5,764 nucleotides of DNA from Sulfurimonas sp. (GCA_002733945.2 NVXO02000002.1:118518-124281), one strand, 5' to 3'. Shown: positions 1-5,764, numbered from the stretch's first letter. Program-made: numbers and translations. Notes: generated by a model from the letters alone, not told the origin.

Positions 1-2036
1 CCTGGTATCTGCTCATCCGTTTTTCTTGGTAATACTTTTCTATCTGCACTCATAAGGTCCACGATAGTTGTTGTAGTCCAATCAGCGCTACTACCAATAC
101 CAAGTCCTAAAGCTTTGTCTGAGACATGACAAGACTCACAATTTCGTGACTCTTTAGAAATTGTATGAGGCTGAACAGGTGACATATCTAGAGTATTTTG
201 TCCCTCTTCACCTGCGCCCTCAGCATTTTTGACTTTATATATATGGTTTTGCAGTAGTGCCTTACCATCTTCACCTATAACCGTAATAGTTGTCTGACAT
301 CCTGGTATAACAGGAGTAATACGACCTTCTCCATTTTGTGCTAAAGCTGGATCTTCCCAACGAAGAAATGAACGTGTTTCAGTAACTTTACCTGGAACAA
401 GGTACTTTTTCAGATCTCGCATACCACCAGTTGTACCATGAATATCTTGATCATGTGAAGCTTTAAGATAATCCACATTGGATTTACCACCGCTATAATC
501 AATTTTAACATGACAACCATAACACTGAGGTGCCCAAGTTGCATGACAAGTATAACACTCTAACTCTTCTGTATGTGCAGTCACTACGTCCATAGCTATC
601 AGTGCAGCTTTAGAGAGACGTTTTTCCTCTTTTAAAAGTTTTAATGGTTTTAGCTCTATATCTTTTCCTGAAGCCAGGTGCATTATGATTTTATTGCCCT
701 TTTTTACAGCTTTTGGAAGTGGATTTCCACGTGCGGTTAGAATATAACCATCACCTTTATCAGCAGGTACATAACCTTGCTTAAGATACTCAGCTAAATC
801 TTGAGTAACACCACGAGCCTTACCTTCTTTTCTCTCTTTGCTAAACTCATCAGAGTAACCAATAGGCAATTCCCATGGATATGCCTTCGTCGTTCCATGA
901 CAATCTTGACACTCTATCTCAACTGCTGCTAAATTTGCTCCACCTAAGAAACCATCACCATGCAGATCATTTGAAGTGTGACAATCTTGACACAACATTC
1001 CTTTTTGATAGTGAATATCCTCTTGCATATGTAAGTAGCGTTTAGTATGAAGTTTTGGTTGTCCATTACCCTCAGCATCAAAAGTTGCATTATATGAAGT
1101 CTCCATAAGTCCTTGGTAAGAGACACCTATTCGTTTACCACGGTTATGACAAGTTGAACATGTCTCAACTGGAACACCAGAGTATTTTACATCATGAATA
1201 TTTACTTTTACTTTACGAGAAGATTGTATTTGATGTGAGAGCATATGACCTGGAGATTTTTTATCTATAGAGTTATCATTACCCTCATAAAAGCCTTCGT
1301 TTGAGTAAGGCACATGGCACGACGCACACCCTATTCCTCTAAAGTCACCGCGTTTTGAGCGACCTTTACTTCCGGTATGACAACGCAGGCACTCTTGACG
1401 TAGATAAGTGTAAACAGCCAAAGATGGATCAGCTGTTACCTCTTTCACACTTGGTGCATCTGGGAGTTCTTGCATCTGCTCAGGAAAAGCTTGTGGTTCC
1501 ATTTTTGCAAGTTTTTGCATATACTCTCTATAGGTGGCAGTCCCTGAACGAGACATCGGATCACGAGGGTTATGTGTTTTATAGTTGCCGTTTATATGTT
1601 TGTAACCCTCTTTTGCGCCAAAAGACCACATCGCCCCTTGGATTTTTCCCTGTTCTGTCATCATAAGAGAGTTCATTTGGTTTGCAACTTGTACAGGATG
1701 ACAAACACCACAAGTGTTTTCATTTATCCAAGACGAAGCAGGCACAGGATAGTACTCTTTTGGACCTTTATGGCTTAAAAAGTAGTCTATAGTACCCTTA
1801 TGCGCCTTACTCTTATGTTTTGTCGCGGGATTCCCTCCGTGACAAATAATACAACTATTTTCAGCATAACCAGCCTCTTGTGCCCTATGTGCAATGGCTA
1901 TACTCATCTCTGAGCTTTCCTCACGGATATGTTCAATACCGCTATGACAAGTTAGGCAGTTATTTACTTTCGTATAGTCAATTCCAGCAAAAAGTGAAAC
2001 TGAAAATAAAAGTGCCAAAAATAGTAATTTACTCAT
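1..2036 (-). CDS. Periplasmic multiheme c-type cytochrome, at least 11 hemes, C-terminus beyond window
   Basis: The frame is open from the ATG at 2036 to the window edge (678 codons, no stop, 3' end missing). Residues 1-17 form a Sec signal peptide ending SLFA, so the product should be exported and receive covalent hemes in the periplasm. Eleven CXXCH motifs start at residues 27, 62, 109, 216, 237, 293, 349, 376, 494, 505 and 633. No CXXCK (NrfA-type) or long-spaced CX(n)CH site is visible. Three long heme-free stretches (114-215, 381-493, 510-632) separate the heme clusters, and a lone Cys580 lies in IPGCQ. Many additional histidines could serve as distal ligands. Electron transfer or a multiheme reductase/oxidase role is the supported reading; substrate and family are not recognised. 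The gene starts 15 nt after nusB on the same strand and has no good Shine-Dalgarno sequence, so it may be translated from a nusB read-through transcript. It could alternatively belong to an extracellular electron transfer system. Confidence 0.95.
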   Translation of the reverse strand, partial: MSKLLFLALLFSVSLFAGIDYTKVNNCLTCHSGIEHIREESSEMSIAIAHRAQEAGYAENSCIICHGGNPATKHKSKAHKGTIDYFLSHKGPKEYYPVPASSWINENTCGVCHPVQVANQMNSLMMTEQGKIQGAMWSFGAKEGYKHINGNYKTHNPRDPMSRSGTATYREYMQKLAKMEPQAFPEQMQELPDAPSVKEVTADPSLAVYTYLRQECLRCHTGSKGRSKRGDFRGIGCASCHVPYSNEGFYEGNDNSIDKKSPGHMLSHQIQSSRKVKVNIHDVKYSGVPVETCSTCHNRGKRIGVSYQGLMETSYNATFDAEGNGQPKLHTKRYLHMQEDIHYQKGMLCQDCHTSNDLHGDGFLGGANLAAVEIECQDCHGTTKAYPWELPIGYSDEFSKERKEGKARGVTQDLAEYLKQGYVPADKGDGYILTARGNPLPKAVKKGNKIIMHLASGKDIELKPLKLLKEEKRLSKAALIAMDVVTAHTEELECYTCHATWAPQCYGCHVKIDYSGGKSNVDYLKASHDQDIHGTTGGMRDLKKYLVPGKVTETRSFLRWEDPALAQNGEGRITPVIPGCQTTITVIGEDGKALLQNHIYKVKNAEGAGEEGQNTLDMSPVQPHTISKESRNCESCHVSDKALGLGIGSSADWTTTTIVDLMSADRKVLPRKTDEQIP
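1986..2036 (-). other. Sec signal peptide of the multiheme cytochrome
   Basis: Residues 1-17 read MSKLLFLALLFSVSLFA: a lysine near the N-terminus, a hydrophobic core of about 12 residues, and a small-residue cleavage site (probably after Ala17, before GIDYTK). There is no lipobox cysteine, so this should be a type I signal rather than a lipoprotein signal. The first heme site follows at residue 27. The position of this signal fixes the ATG at 2036 as the start. Confidence 0.88.
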
Positions 2037-2040
2037 TTTG

Positions 2041-2070
2041 TTTACTTAGCTTTACTTATCTTTACTTATA
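2041..2070 (-). repeat. Three tandem 10-bp repeats across the nusB end and the cytochrome leader
   Basis: On the minus strand the unit NNTAAGTAAA occurs three times without a gap, the two variable bases being TA, GA and GC. The first two copies encode the last residues of NusB and its stop codon (2052-2054). The last copy is mostly in the 15-nt gap and ends 4 nt before the cytochrome ATG. Because the unit is not a multiple of three, each copy is read in a different frame. A change in copy number would alter the NusB tail and the leader of the cytochrome. Confidence 0.8.
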
Positions 2071-2450
2071 GCATCTAAAACACCATTAATAAATTTTGGA
2101 GACTGTTCTGTTCCAAAAGCTTTAGTAATCTCAACTGCTTCATTTATAACTACCGCAGAATCCAGTTCACCAAAAAGTATTTCATATGCTGCTAAACGCA
2201 GAGTTGCACGTTCAATACTTCCAAGTCTCTCAAAATCCCAATCCTTAAGATGGGCAATAATTTCTTTATCGCAAGCTTCAAGATTACTCATAACACCATC
2301 ATATAAATCAAGTGCAAAGTCTTTTTGTTTGTTACGAATCTTTTTTTCTTCAAGTATTTCTTCTGTATGTTCAGCTGTGTTACCATTTCCTAAATCAAAT
2401 GCATATAAAAGACTTACAACAGCCATACGAGCGTGATGACGAGTTGCCAT
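2052..2450 (-). CDS. nusB: Transcription antitermination factor NusB
   Basis: This 132-residue protein has the usual length of NusB in Campylobacterota. NusB binds boxA RNA together with NusE (ribosomal protein S10) in the rRNA antitermination complex. Visible signatures are the basic N-terminus ATRHHAR followed by a helix with SLLYAFDLGN (residues 2-22), the central segment RLGSIERATLRLAAYEIL (75-92), and the C-terminal VINEAVEITKAFG...SPKFINGVLDAI (101-128). The ATG shares its A with the ribH stop codon (TAATG), and a GAGG Shine-Dalgarno lies 7 nt upstream inside ribH, so translation is probably coupled. The order kdsA-ribH-nusB is conserved in Helicobacter and Campylobacter. The last residues, ISKDK, are encoded by a tandem repeat. 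Confidence 0.96.
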   Translation of the reverse strand: MATRHHARMAVVSLLYAFDLGNGNTAEHTEEILEEKKIRNKQKDFALDLYDGVMSNLEACDKEIIAHLKDWDFERLGSIERATLRLAAYEILFGELDSAVVINEAVEITKAFGTEQSPKFINGVLDAISKDK

Positions 2451-2914
2451 TATAGTGCCTCATATAGGTCAAGCATCTCGATAACCGTAGTCATCGCTTC
2501 AAAACCTTTGTTTCCAGCTTTTGTACCAGCACGTTCTATTGCTTGCTCGATAGTATCTGTTGTCAGCAATCCAAAACTCACTGGTTTTTGGTACTTTAAA
2601 CTCATAGTAGCGATACCTTTTGTTGCTTCAGCTGAGATATAGTCAAAGTGAGGAGTTGCCCCACGGATAACTGCGCCCAAAGTACATACTGCGTCATACT
2701 TTCCAGATGATAATAGTTGATCAACTATCATAGGAAGTTCAAATGCACCGGGAACGATAACTTGAGTAATATCTTCCTCATTTCCACCGTGACGGTCAAA
2801 TGCATCTGTTGCACCCTCCACTAGTCTATCAACTATAAAGTGGTTCCAACGTGTGCTTACTATCGCTATCTTTTTTCCATTAAGTACTCTTAATTTACCT
2901 TCAATTAACTTCAT
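2450..2914 (-). CDS. ribH: 6,7-dimethyl-8-ribityllumazine synthase
   Basis: RibH condenses 5-amino-6-ribitylaminouracil with 3,4-dihydroxy-2-butanone 4-phosphate, the penultimate step of riboflavin synthesis, in the cytosol, usually as a 60-mer or pentamer. The 154-residue length is typical. Visible active-site motifs are the substrate-stacking aromatic Trp23 in [15 protein letters not shown] (54-61), [14 protein letters not shown] (80-93) with the catalytic His89, and [17 protein letters not shown] (114-130) with the phosphate-binding Arg128. The tail AGNKGFEA is also conserved. The sequence closely resembles my recollection of the H. pylori protein. The start is set by an AGGAG site 8 nt upstream, inside the end of kdsA. 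The gene overlaps nusB by one base. No FMN riboswitch is seen ahead of it. Confidence 0.97.
   Translation of the reverse strand: MKLIEGKLRVLNGKKIAIVSTRWNHFIVDRLVEGATDAFDRHGGNEEDITQVIVPGAFELPMIVDQLLSSGKYDAVCTLGAVIRGATPHFDYISAEATKGIATMSLKYQKPVSFGLLTTDTIEQAIERAGTKAGNKGFEAMTTVIEMLDLYEAL
2458..2461 (-). promoter_or_regulatory. Shine-Dalgarno of nusB inside ribH
   Basis: GAGG on the minus strand, 7 nt before the nusB ATG, lies within the last codons of ribH. Together with the TAATG stop/start overlap it supports the chosen start and coupled translation. Confidence 0.7.
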
Positions 2915-2916
2915 TC

Positions 2917-3708
2917 TTATATCTCCTGTATCAATTTTATTTTTTGTATCAATTTATCTAAGTCTTCTAACTTTAACATATTTGGTCCATCGCTCAAAGC
3001 AACACTAGGATCAAAATGAGTTTCAAAAAAGAAACCATCCACACCAATAGCAGCGGCAGCTTTTGCCAAATGCGGAACCATCGAACTGTCTCCACCTGTT
3101 TTACCATCTTGTGCAGTTGGCATCTGAACAGAGTGTGTCGCATCAAAGATAACGGGTGCAAACTCTCGCATGATGACAAGGTTTCTCATGTCGACGACCA
3201 TATTTCCATAACCAAAACTATTTCCGCGTTCACAGAGGTAAACGCCATGTTTGGCTGCGTTTTCATATGTCGGCTCCGAACATCCACGAGTTTGAAGTAT
3301 CTTTAAAAGTGGATATTTCATCGCATCTGCTGAGAGAAATTGTCCTTTTTTAATGTTTACTTCACACTTTGTCTTCGCACATGCAACAAGTAAATCTGTT
3401 TGGCGACACAAAAATGCAGGGATTTGCAACATATCTACAACCTCTGCCACTTGTTCAACTTGAATAGACTCATGAACATCAGTTACTATTTTGTAACCAA
3501 AGTCATCTTTTACTTTTTGAAGTATACGAAGACCTTCGTCTATACCAAGTCCACGAAAAGACTCTAGTGATGTACGATTTGCTTTGTCAAAACTCGACTT
3601 AAAGTAAAAGTCTATTGTTTCATCTTTATGATATTTTTCTAATGCTTTTGCAATCTTGAAGATATTTTCTTCACTCTCGATTACACAAGGTCCTGCTAAA
3701 AGTTTCAT
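2917..3708 (-). CDS. kdsA: 3-deoxy-8-phosphooctulonate synthase (KDO-8-P synthase), metal-dependent class
   Basis: KdsA condenses phosphoenolpyruvate with arabinose 5-phosphate to Kdo-8-phosphate, the committed step to the Kdo of lipopolysaccharide inner core. The 263-residue TIM-barrel protein shows [10 protein letters not shown] (3-12), [13 protein letters not shown] (35-47), TDVHES (76-81), [12 protein letters not shown] (96-107), KKGQFLSA (120-127), [19 protein letters not shown] (159-177), FDATHSVQ (188-195) and [14 protein letters not shown] (205-218). Cys8, His192, Glu229 and Asp240 match the four metal ligands of the Aquifex enzyme, with the same His-Glu (37) and Glu-Asp (11) spacing, so this is predicted to be the metal-dependent class; the E. 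coli type has Asn in place of the Cys. The start ATG is preceded by a purine-rich AAGAAG. It is followed by ribH after 2 nt and preceded by a transporter gene after 41 nt. Confidence 0.97.
   Translation of the reverse strand: MKLLAGPCVIESEENIFKIAKALEKYHKDETIDFYFKSSFDKANRTSLESFRGLGIDEGLRILQKVKDDFGYKIVTDVHESIQVEQVAEVVDMLQIPAFLCRQTDLLVACAKTKCEVNIKKGQFLSADAMKYPLLKILQTRGCSEPTYENAAKHGVYLCERGNSFGYGNMVVDMRNLVIMREFAPVIFDATHSVQMPTAQDGKTGGDSSMVPHLAKAAAAIGVDGFFFETHFDPSVALSDGPNMLKLEDLDKLIQKIKLIQEI
2923..2927 (-). promoter_or_regulatory. Shine-Dalgarno of ribH inside kdsA
   Basis: AGGAG on the minus strand, 8 nt before the ribH ATG, lies within the final codons of kdsA. The kdsA stop and the ribH start are separated by only 2 nt, so the two are read from one message. 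Confidence 0.8.
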
Positions 3709-3735
3709 CTTTTCTTCTTAAGTTAGAATTTTATT

Positions 3736-3752
3736 TAAGATATTATATCTTA
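3736..3752. repeat. Perfect 17-nt palindrome between the transporter gene and kdsA
   Basis: TAAGATAT and ATATCTTA are perfect inverted arms of 8 bases around one central base. The site overlaps the stop codon of the transporter gene and lies 27 nt before the kdsA ATG. It is too AT-rich and lacks the GC stem and U-tract of an intrinsic terminator. It could be an operator, a weak transcript hairpin, or chance in AT-rich DNA. Confidence 0.6.
3742..3747 (-). promoter_or_regulatory. Candidate -10 box for kdsA-ribH-nusB
   Basis: TATAAT on the minus strand sits in the centre of the palindrome, which would place the transcript start near 3735 and leave a leader of about 27 nt. No good -35 is present at 16-18 nt, which is usual for the housekeeping promoters of Campylobacterota, whose -35 is weak. 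The promoter is inferred from the box alone. Confidence 0.35.
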
Positions 3753-4646
3753 TTTTGCTTTTGCTACCATTATGCCGGATAATATGATCAAAACTATACC
3801 AAATGTTGTAGGTAAAGAAGGAAGATTATCTCCAAGTAAAACTCCTACTATAATTGCAAAAAATATATTTGAGTAACTTACAGCTCCAACGATTCCTGCC
3901 TTTGTTTCACCATATGCTTTTGTCATTAAAAGTTGTGAAATTGTTGCAAAAATTCCCATACTCAAGAGATAAAACCAGATGATTCCTTGGGGCATAACAA
4001 ATTCACTAAATATAAAGTCAAGCTCATTGCCTTCAATGTATGGAGAGACTATAAAAAGAATTAATGGTCCTAATGTACCTGTCAACATGAAGGAAAGAAC
4101 AATTGCACGAGTGTCATAGTAGGACTTTAACTCTCTAACAGAAGTGTATGCAAGAGCTGCTCCAACACCACTAAAAATACCAAGCAGGTCATACTTGGAA
4201 AATCCTAAATCACTCGGCTGCGTTATAACAAGGATACCAATAAAGCCAACAAAGATTGCTAGCCACCCTTTAAAACTCAACTTCTCATGTAAAAATAAAA
4301 ATGCAAATATTGCCGTAAATATTGGTGAAGTTTTTGAGTAGGTCATAGCATCTCCAAGGGAAATATGCGCTATATTATAAAAGAATGCCAACAGAGCTAT
4401 AAAGCCTATAAAGCCACGAAAAAACAGTAAGTAAGGCTTACCGCCCTTATGTGTCATAGGTTTTTTTAAAATCGCTACTCCAACTATAATAACACCTGCT
4501 AAGTTTCTAAAAAACACTACCTCTAGTGAAGGTATACTTGGACTTGCTAGTTTTGCAAAAGCACCCATTATCGCAAAGGTAAAAGAAGCAATAAGCATAT
4601 ACTTCACACCTGTGTTTAGATTTTTAAGGTAACTACGACTCGGCAT
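3750..4646 (-). CDS. EamA-domain (DMT superfamily) ten-helix transporter
   Basis: This 298-residue inner-membrane protein is made almost wholly of hydrophobic helices separated by short loops, about ten in all, in the two-repeat EamA pattern (roughly residues 15-141 and 152-296). Characteristic parts are the first helix FTFAIMGAFAKLA (22-34), FRNLAG (46-51), the fourth-helix segment SPIFTAIFAFLFLHEKLS (107-124) and GFIGILVI (134-141), with a matching NIFFAIIVGVLLGDNLP in the second half. The family exports or imports small metabolites such as amino acids and nucleotide derivatives; the substrate here cannot be read from sequence. The start is supported by an AGGGAGG Shine-Dalgarno 6 nt upstream. 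It lies 41 nt before kdsA on the same strand and may share its transcript. A link to Kdo or riboflavin synthesis would be speculation. Confidence 0.93.
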   Translation of the reverse strand: MPSRSYLKNLNTGVKYMLIASFTFAIMGAFAKLASPSIPSLEVVFFRNLAGVIIVGVAILKKPMTHKGGKPYLLFFRGFIGFIALLAFFYNIAHISLGDAMTYSKTSPIFTAIFAFLFLHEKLSFKGWLAIFVGFIGILVITQPSDLGFSKYDLLGIFSGVGAALAYTSVRELKSYYDTRAIVLSFMLTGTLGPLILFIVSPYIEGNELDFIFSEFVMPQGIIWFYLLSMGIFATISQLLMTKAYGETKAGIVGAVSYSNIFFAIIVGVLLGDNLPSLPTTFGIVLIILSGIMVAKAK

Positions 4647-4652
4647 TTAGTG

Positions 4653-4659
4653 CCTCCCT
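4653..4659 (-). promoter_or_regulatory. Strong Shine-Dalgarno of the EamA transporter
   Basis: AGGGAGG on the minus strand, 6 nt before the ATG at 4646, fixes this start over the internal methionine at residue 17, which has no comparable site. Confidence 0.75.
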
Positions 4660-4688
4660 GCATTGAACTGTTGGTTCTTAATATCGCA

Positions 4689-4694
4689 ATTATA
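4689..4694 (-). promoter_or_regulatory. Candidate -10 box for the minus-strand transporter cluster
   Basis: TATAAT on the minus strand, preceded by GGG, would start transcription near 4682 and give a leader of about 35 nt to the transporter ATG. No clear -35 element is seen. It lies back to back with the plus-strand box at 4718-4723, 24 bases apart, so both promoters share their upstream DNA. Confidence 0.5.
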
Positions 4695-4717
4695 CCCATC
4701 TATTAACTTCTCTACTT

Positions 4718-4723
4718 TATAAT
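4718..4723 (+). promoter_or_regulatory. Candidate -10 box for the TerB/J-domain gene
   Basis: TATAAT on the plus strand would start transcription near 4730, leaving a leader of about 19 nt that contains the AAGGA Shine-Dalgarno at 4739-4743. No convincing -35 element is present. Confidence 0.5.
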
Positions 4724-4748
4724 TAAGTCAAATTAACAAAGGAAATAT

Positions 4749-5501
4749 ATGTTAAACCTCATTATTTTAGCCGTAGTTGGTTATGTATTTTATACGATAT
4801 TTAAAAGTTACGGTAAGTATGAAGCTTACTCACAAAAAGCTTTTAAAGACTTCTCTGTCTCACATGAATCACTCAAGAACAGTGAGCTAGGTCTTTTTGT
4901 AGCACTTGTAGCGAAAGTTGCTAAGGCTGATGGAAAAGTTGACGCACTTGAAGCACAACTCATAGGAATTATGTTTGATGATATATCTGCTATTTTTCCA
5001 GAACCTGAGAAAACAAAACAGATACTCAAAGAGATCTTTAATGAAGAAAAACAACGAATAGATGATACACAAGAAGTAGCACAACTATTTGCAACTGCTA
5101 TTAGAAGTGACAGAGCAAAACAGCAACAATTTATGGGGTTTTTAATCCAACTTGCCTTTATTGACAGAGAAGTAAGTGAGAGTGAAGAAGAACTTTTACA
5201 GATTATTGCAGAAGCTTTAGAGTTTGATCCAAATGCTTATCATGCTATTTTTGATCAGTTTGAACAGATGATGAAAAATGTATCTCCAAAAGCCAATATT
5301 GAAGATGCTTATAAAGTCTTAGGCGTAAATAAAGATGATGATATGAAAACTATCAAAAAAGCTTATAAAAAGCTAGTGAGACAGTATCACCCTGACATTA
5401 TCGCTTCTCAAGGTAAAGATGAAGCATATATGAAAGAAGCAACTGCTAAAACTCAGGAGATAAACCAAGCATACGAGATGATAGAAGCATCTAGAAAATA
5501 G
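4749..5501 (+). CDS. DjlA-like membrane-anchored TerB/J-domain co-chaperone
   Basis: This 250-residue protein has three parts. Residues 2-18 (LNLIILAVVGYVFYTIF) form a single N-terminal membrane helix. Residues about 45-160 resemble a TerB-like helical domain with two related acidic motifs, AKADGKVDALE (58-68) and IDREVSESEEE (138-148). Residues 184-248 form a J domain: EDAYKVLGV, KKAYKKLVRQYHPD with the HPD triad at 214-216, then EINQAYEMI. The order membrane helix, TerB, C-terminal J domain is that of E. coli DjlA (271 residues), which stimulates DnaK at the inner membrane, so the J domain should face the cytosol. The orthology is inferred from architecture and a symbol is withheld. The start has AAGGA 5 nt upstream. 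It is divergent from the transporter gene; no intrinsic terminator is visible after the stop. Confidence 0.92.
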   Translation: MLNLIILAVVGYVFYTIFKSYGKYEAYSQKAFKDFSVSHESLKNSELGLFVALVAKVAKADGKVDALEAQLIGIMFDDISAIFPEPEKTKQILKEIFNEEKQRIDDTQEVAQLFATAIRSDRAKQQQFMGFLIQLAFIDREVSESEEELLQIIAEALEFDPNAYHAIFDQFEQMMKNVSPKANIEDAYKVLGVNKDDDMKTIKKAYKKLVRQYHPDIIASQGKDEAYMKEATAKTQEINQAYEMIEASRK

Positions 5502-5526
5502 TCTGTATCTCATCTTTTAAAATTAA

Positions 5527-5569
5527 TTTAACCTGAAGTATATTTAAGATAAAATATTTTAAATATAAA
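5527..5569 (+). promoter_or_regulatory. AT-rich promoter region ahead of the PAS-domain gene
   Basis: The 85-nt gap between the TerB/J-domain gene and the PAS gene holds two possible -10 boxes, TAAAAT at 5550-5555 (with a weak TTTAAC 17 nt upstream) and TATAAA at 5564-5569. The 12-nt palindrome TAAAATATTTTA (5550-5561) overlaps the first. There is no sigma-28 or sigma-54 type element that I can see. Which box is used is undecided. Confidence 0.35.
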
Positions 5570-5586
5570 ACAAGGGTTGGAAAAAT

Positions 5587-5764
5587 ATGCATGAGTATGT
5601 ACTAAAAGATGACGACTTCTTAGTTTCTCAAACAGATGAAAAGGGAAAAATTATTTTTGCAAATGATGACTTTTGTAAAATTGCCGGGTACACCCTTGAA
5701 GAACTTGTTGGTCAACCACATAATATTATAAGGCATAAAGATATGCCACGGGAAGCTTTTCAAG
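5587..5764 (+). CDS. PAS-domain sensor protein, N-terminal fragment (Aer-like or chemoreceptor)
   Basis: The frame from the ATG at 5587 is open to the right edge (59 codons). It begins almost directly with a PAS fold: FLVSQTDEKGKIIFANDDF (residues 11-29), CKIAGYTLEELVGQP (30-44) and PHNIIRHKDMPREAF (44-58). The last signature is characteristic of the Aer-type PAS, which in characterised members binds FAD and senses redox or oxygen state, and is very common in Campylobacterota at the front of methyl-accepting chemotaxis proteins, histidine kinases and GGDEF proteins. The output domain is beyond the window, so the class is open. No membrane segment precedes the PAS, so sensing should be cytosolic. 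The other nearby ATG at 5591 is out of frame and stops after four codons. The Shine-Dalgarno (AAGGG at 5572-5576 or GGA at 5579-5581) is moderate. Confidence 0.88.
   Translation, partial: MHEYVLKDDDFLVSQTDEKGKIIFANDDFCKIAGYTLEELVGQPHNIIRHKDMPREAFQ

Noticed and set aside
944..1126. Minus-strand 60-codon frame inside the cytochrome
   Set aside because: It is an alternative frame of the same region with no recognisable domain; the cytochrome frame is continuous through it.
1355..2071. Plus-strand open frames of 63-103 codons opposite the cytochrome
   Set aside because: They lie antisense to an intact reading frame with eleven heme motifs, have no family signature or Shine-Dalgarno, and are shadows of it.
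2880..2930. FMN riboswitch ahead of ribH
   Set aside because: ribH starts 2 nt after kdsA, so there is no leader that could hold one; the upstream sequence is kdsA coding.
3016..3306. Plus-strand 96-codon frame opposite kdsA
   Set aside because: kdsA is certain on the other strand, and the antisense product has no domain or start signal.
4665..4677. Inverted repeat GAAC-TGTTG-GTTC in the leader of the transporter gene
   Set aside because: The stem is only four base pairs and has no conserved partner or terminator tract, so it is no better than chance.
5502..5586. Possible terminator after the TerB/J-domain gene
   Set aside because: Only AT-rich partial symmetries are present; there is no GC stem followed by a T run.

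Overview
The window reads as the chromosome of a free-living, respiratory Campylobacterota (Epsilonproteobacteria), most like Sulfurimonas or a close relative. The evidence is an AT-rich sequence, the gene block kdsA-ribH-nusB (the order found at HP0003-HP0001 of Helicobacter pylori and Cj0384c-Cj0382c of Campylobacter jejuni), a PAS domain with the 'PHNIIRHxDMP' signature common in the chemotaxis and redox sensors of that phylum, and a large multiheme cytochrome c. The genus assignment is inference; no rRNA is present.

Layout. Positions 1-2036 (minus) hold the N-terminal 678 codons of a periplasmic multiheme c-type cytochrome that runs off the left edge. It has a clear signal peptide and 11 CXXCH heme sites in the visible part. 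Upstream of it on the same strand come nusB (2052-2450), ribH (2450-2914) and kdsA (2917-3708), packed with 15, -1 and 2 nt between successive genes. After a 41-nt gap there is an EamA/DMT-family ten-helix transporter (3750-4646). All five minus-strand genes are co-directional and may be read partly as one transcript, with a possible extra promoter inside a perfect palindrome just ahead of kdsA.

A short intergenic region (4647-4748) carries back-to-back TATAAT boxes and separates the minus-strand cluster from two plus-strand genes. These are a DjlA-like membrane-anchored TerB/J-domain co-chaperone (4749-5501) and the start of a PAS-domain sensor (5587 to the right edge).

Function together. 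kdsA (Kdo for lipopolysaccharide), ribH (riboflavin) and nusB (rRNA antitermination) are housekeeping genes whose linkage is conserved without an obvious pathway link. The multiheme cytochrome attached directly behind nusB is the accessory and least explained element. Its visible architecture (eleven hemes, three long heme-free segments, a non-heme cysteine in an 'IPGCQ' motif) does not match the classical octaheme or pentaheme enzymes I can recognise, and it is the main candidate for an undescribed respiratory function. No RNA genes, insertion sequences or CRISPR arrays were seen, and there is no non-coding stretch longer than about 100 bases.
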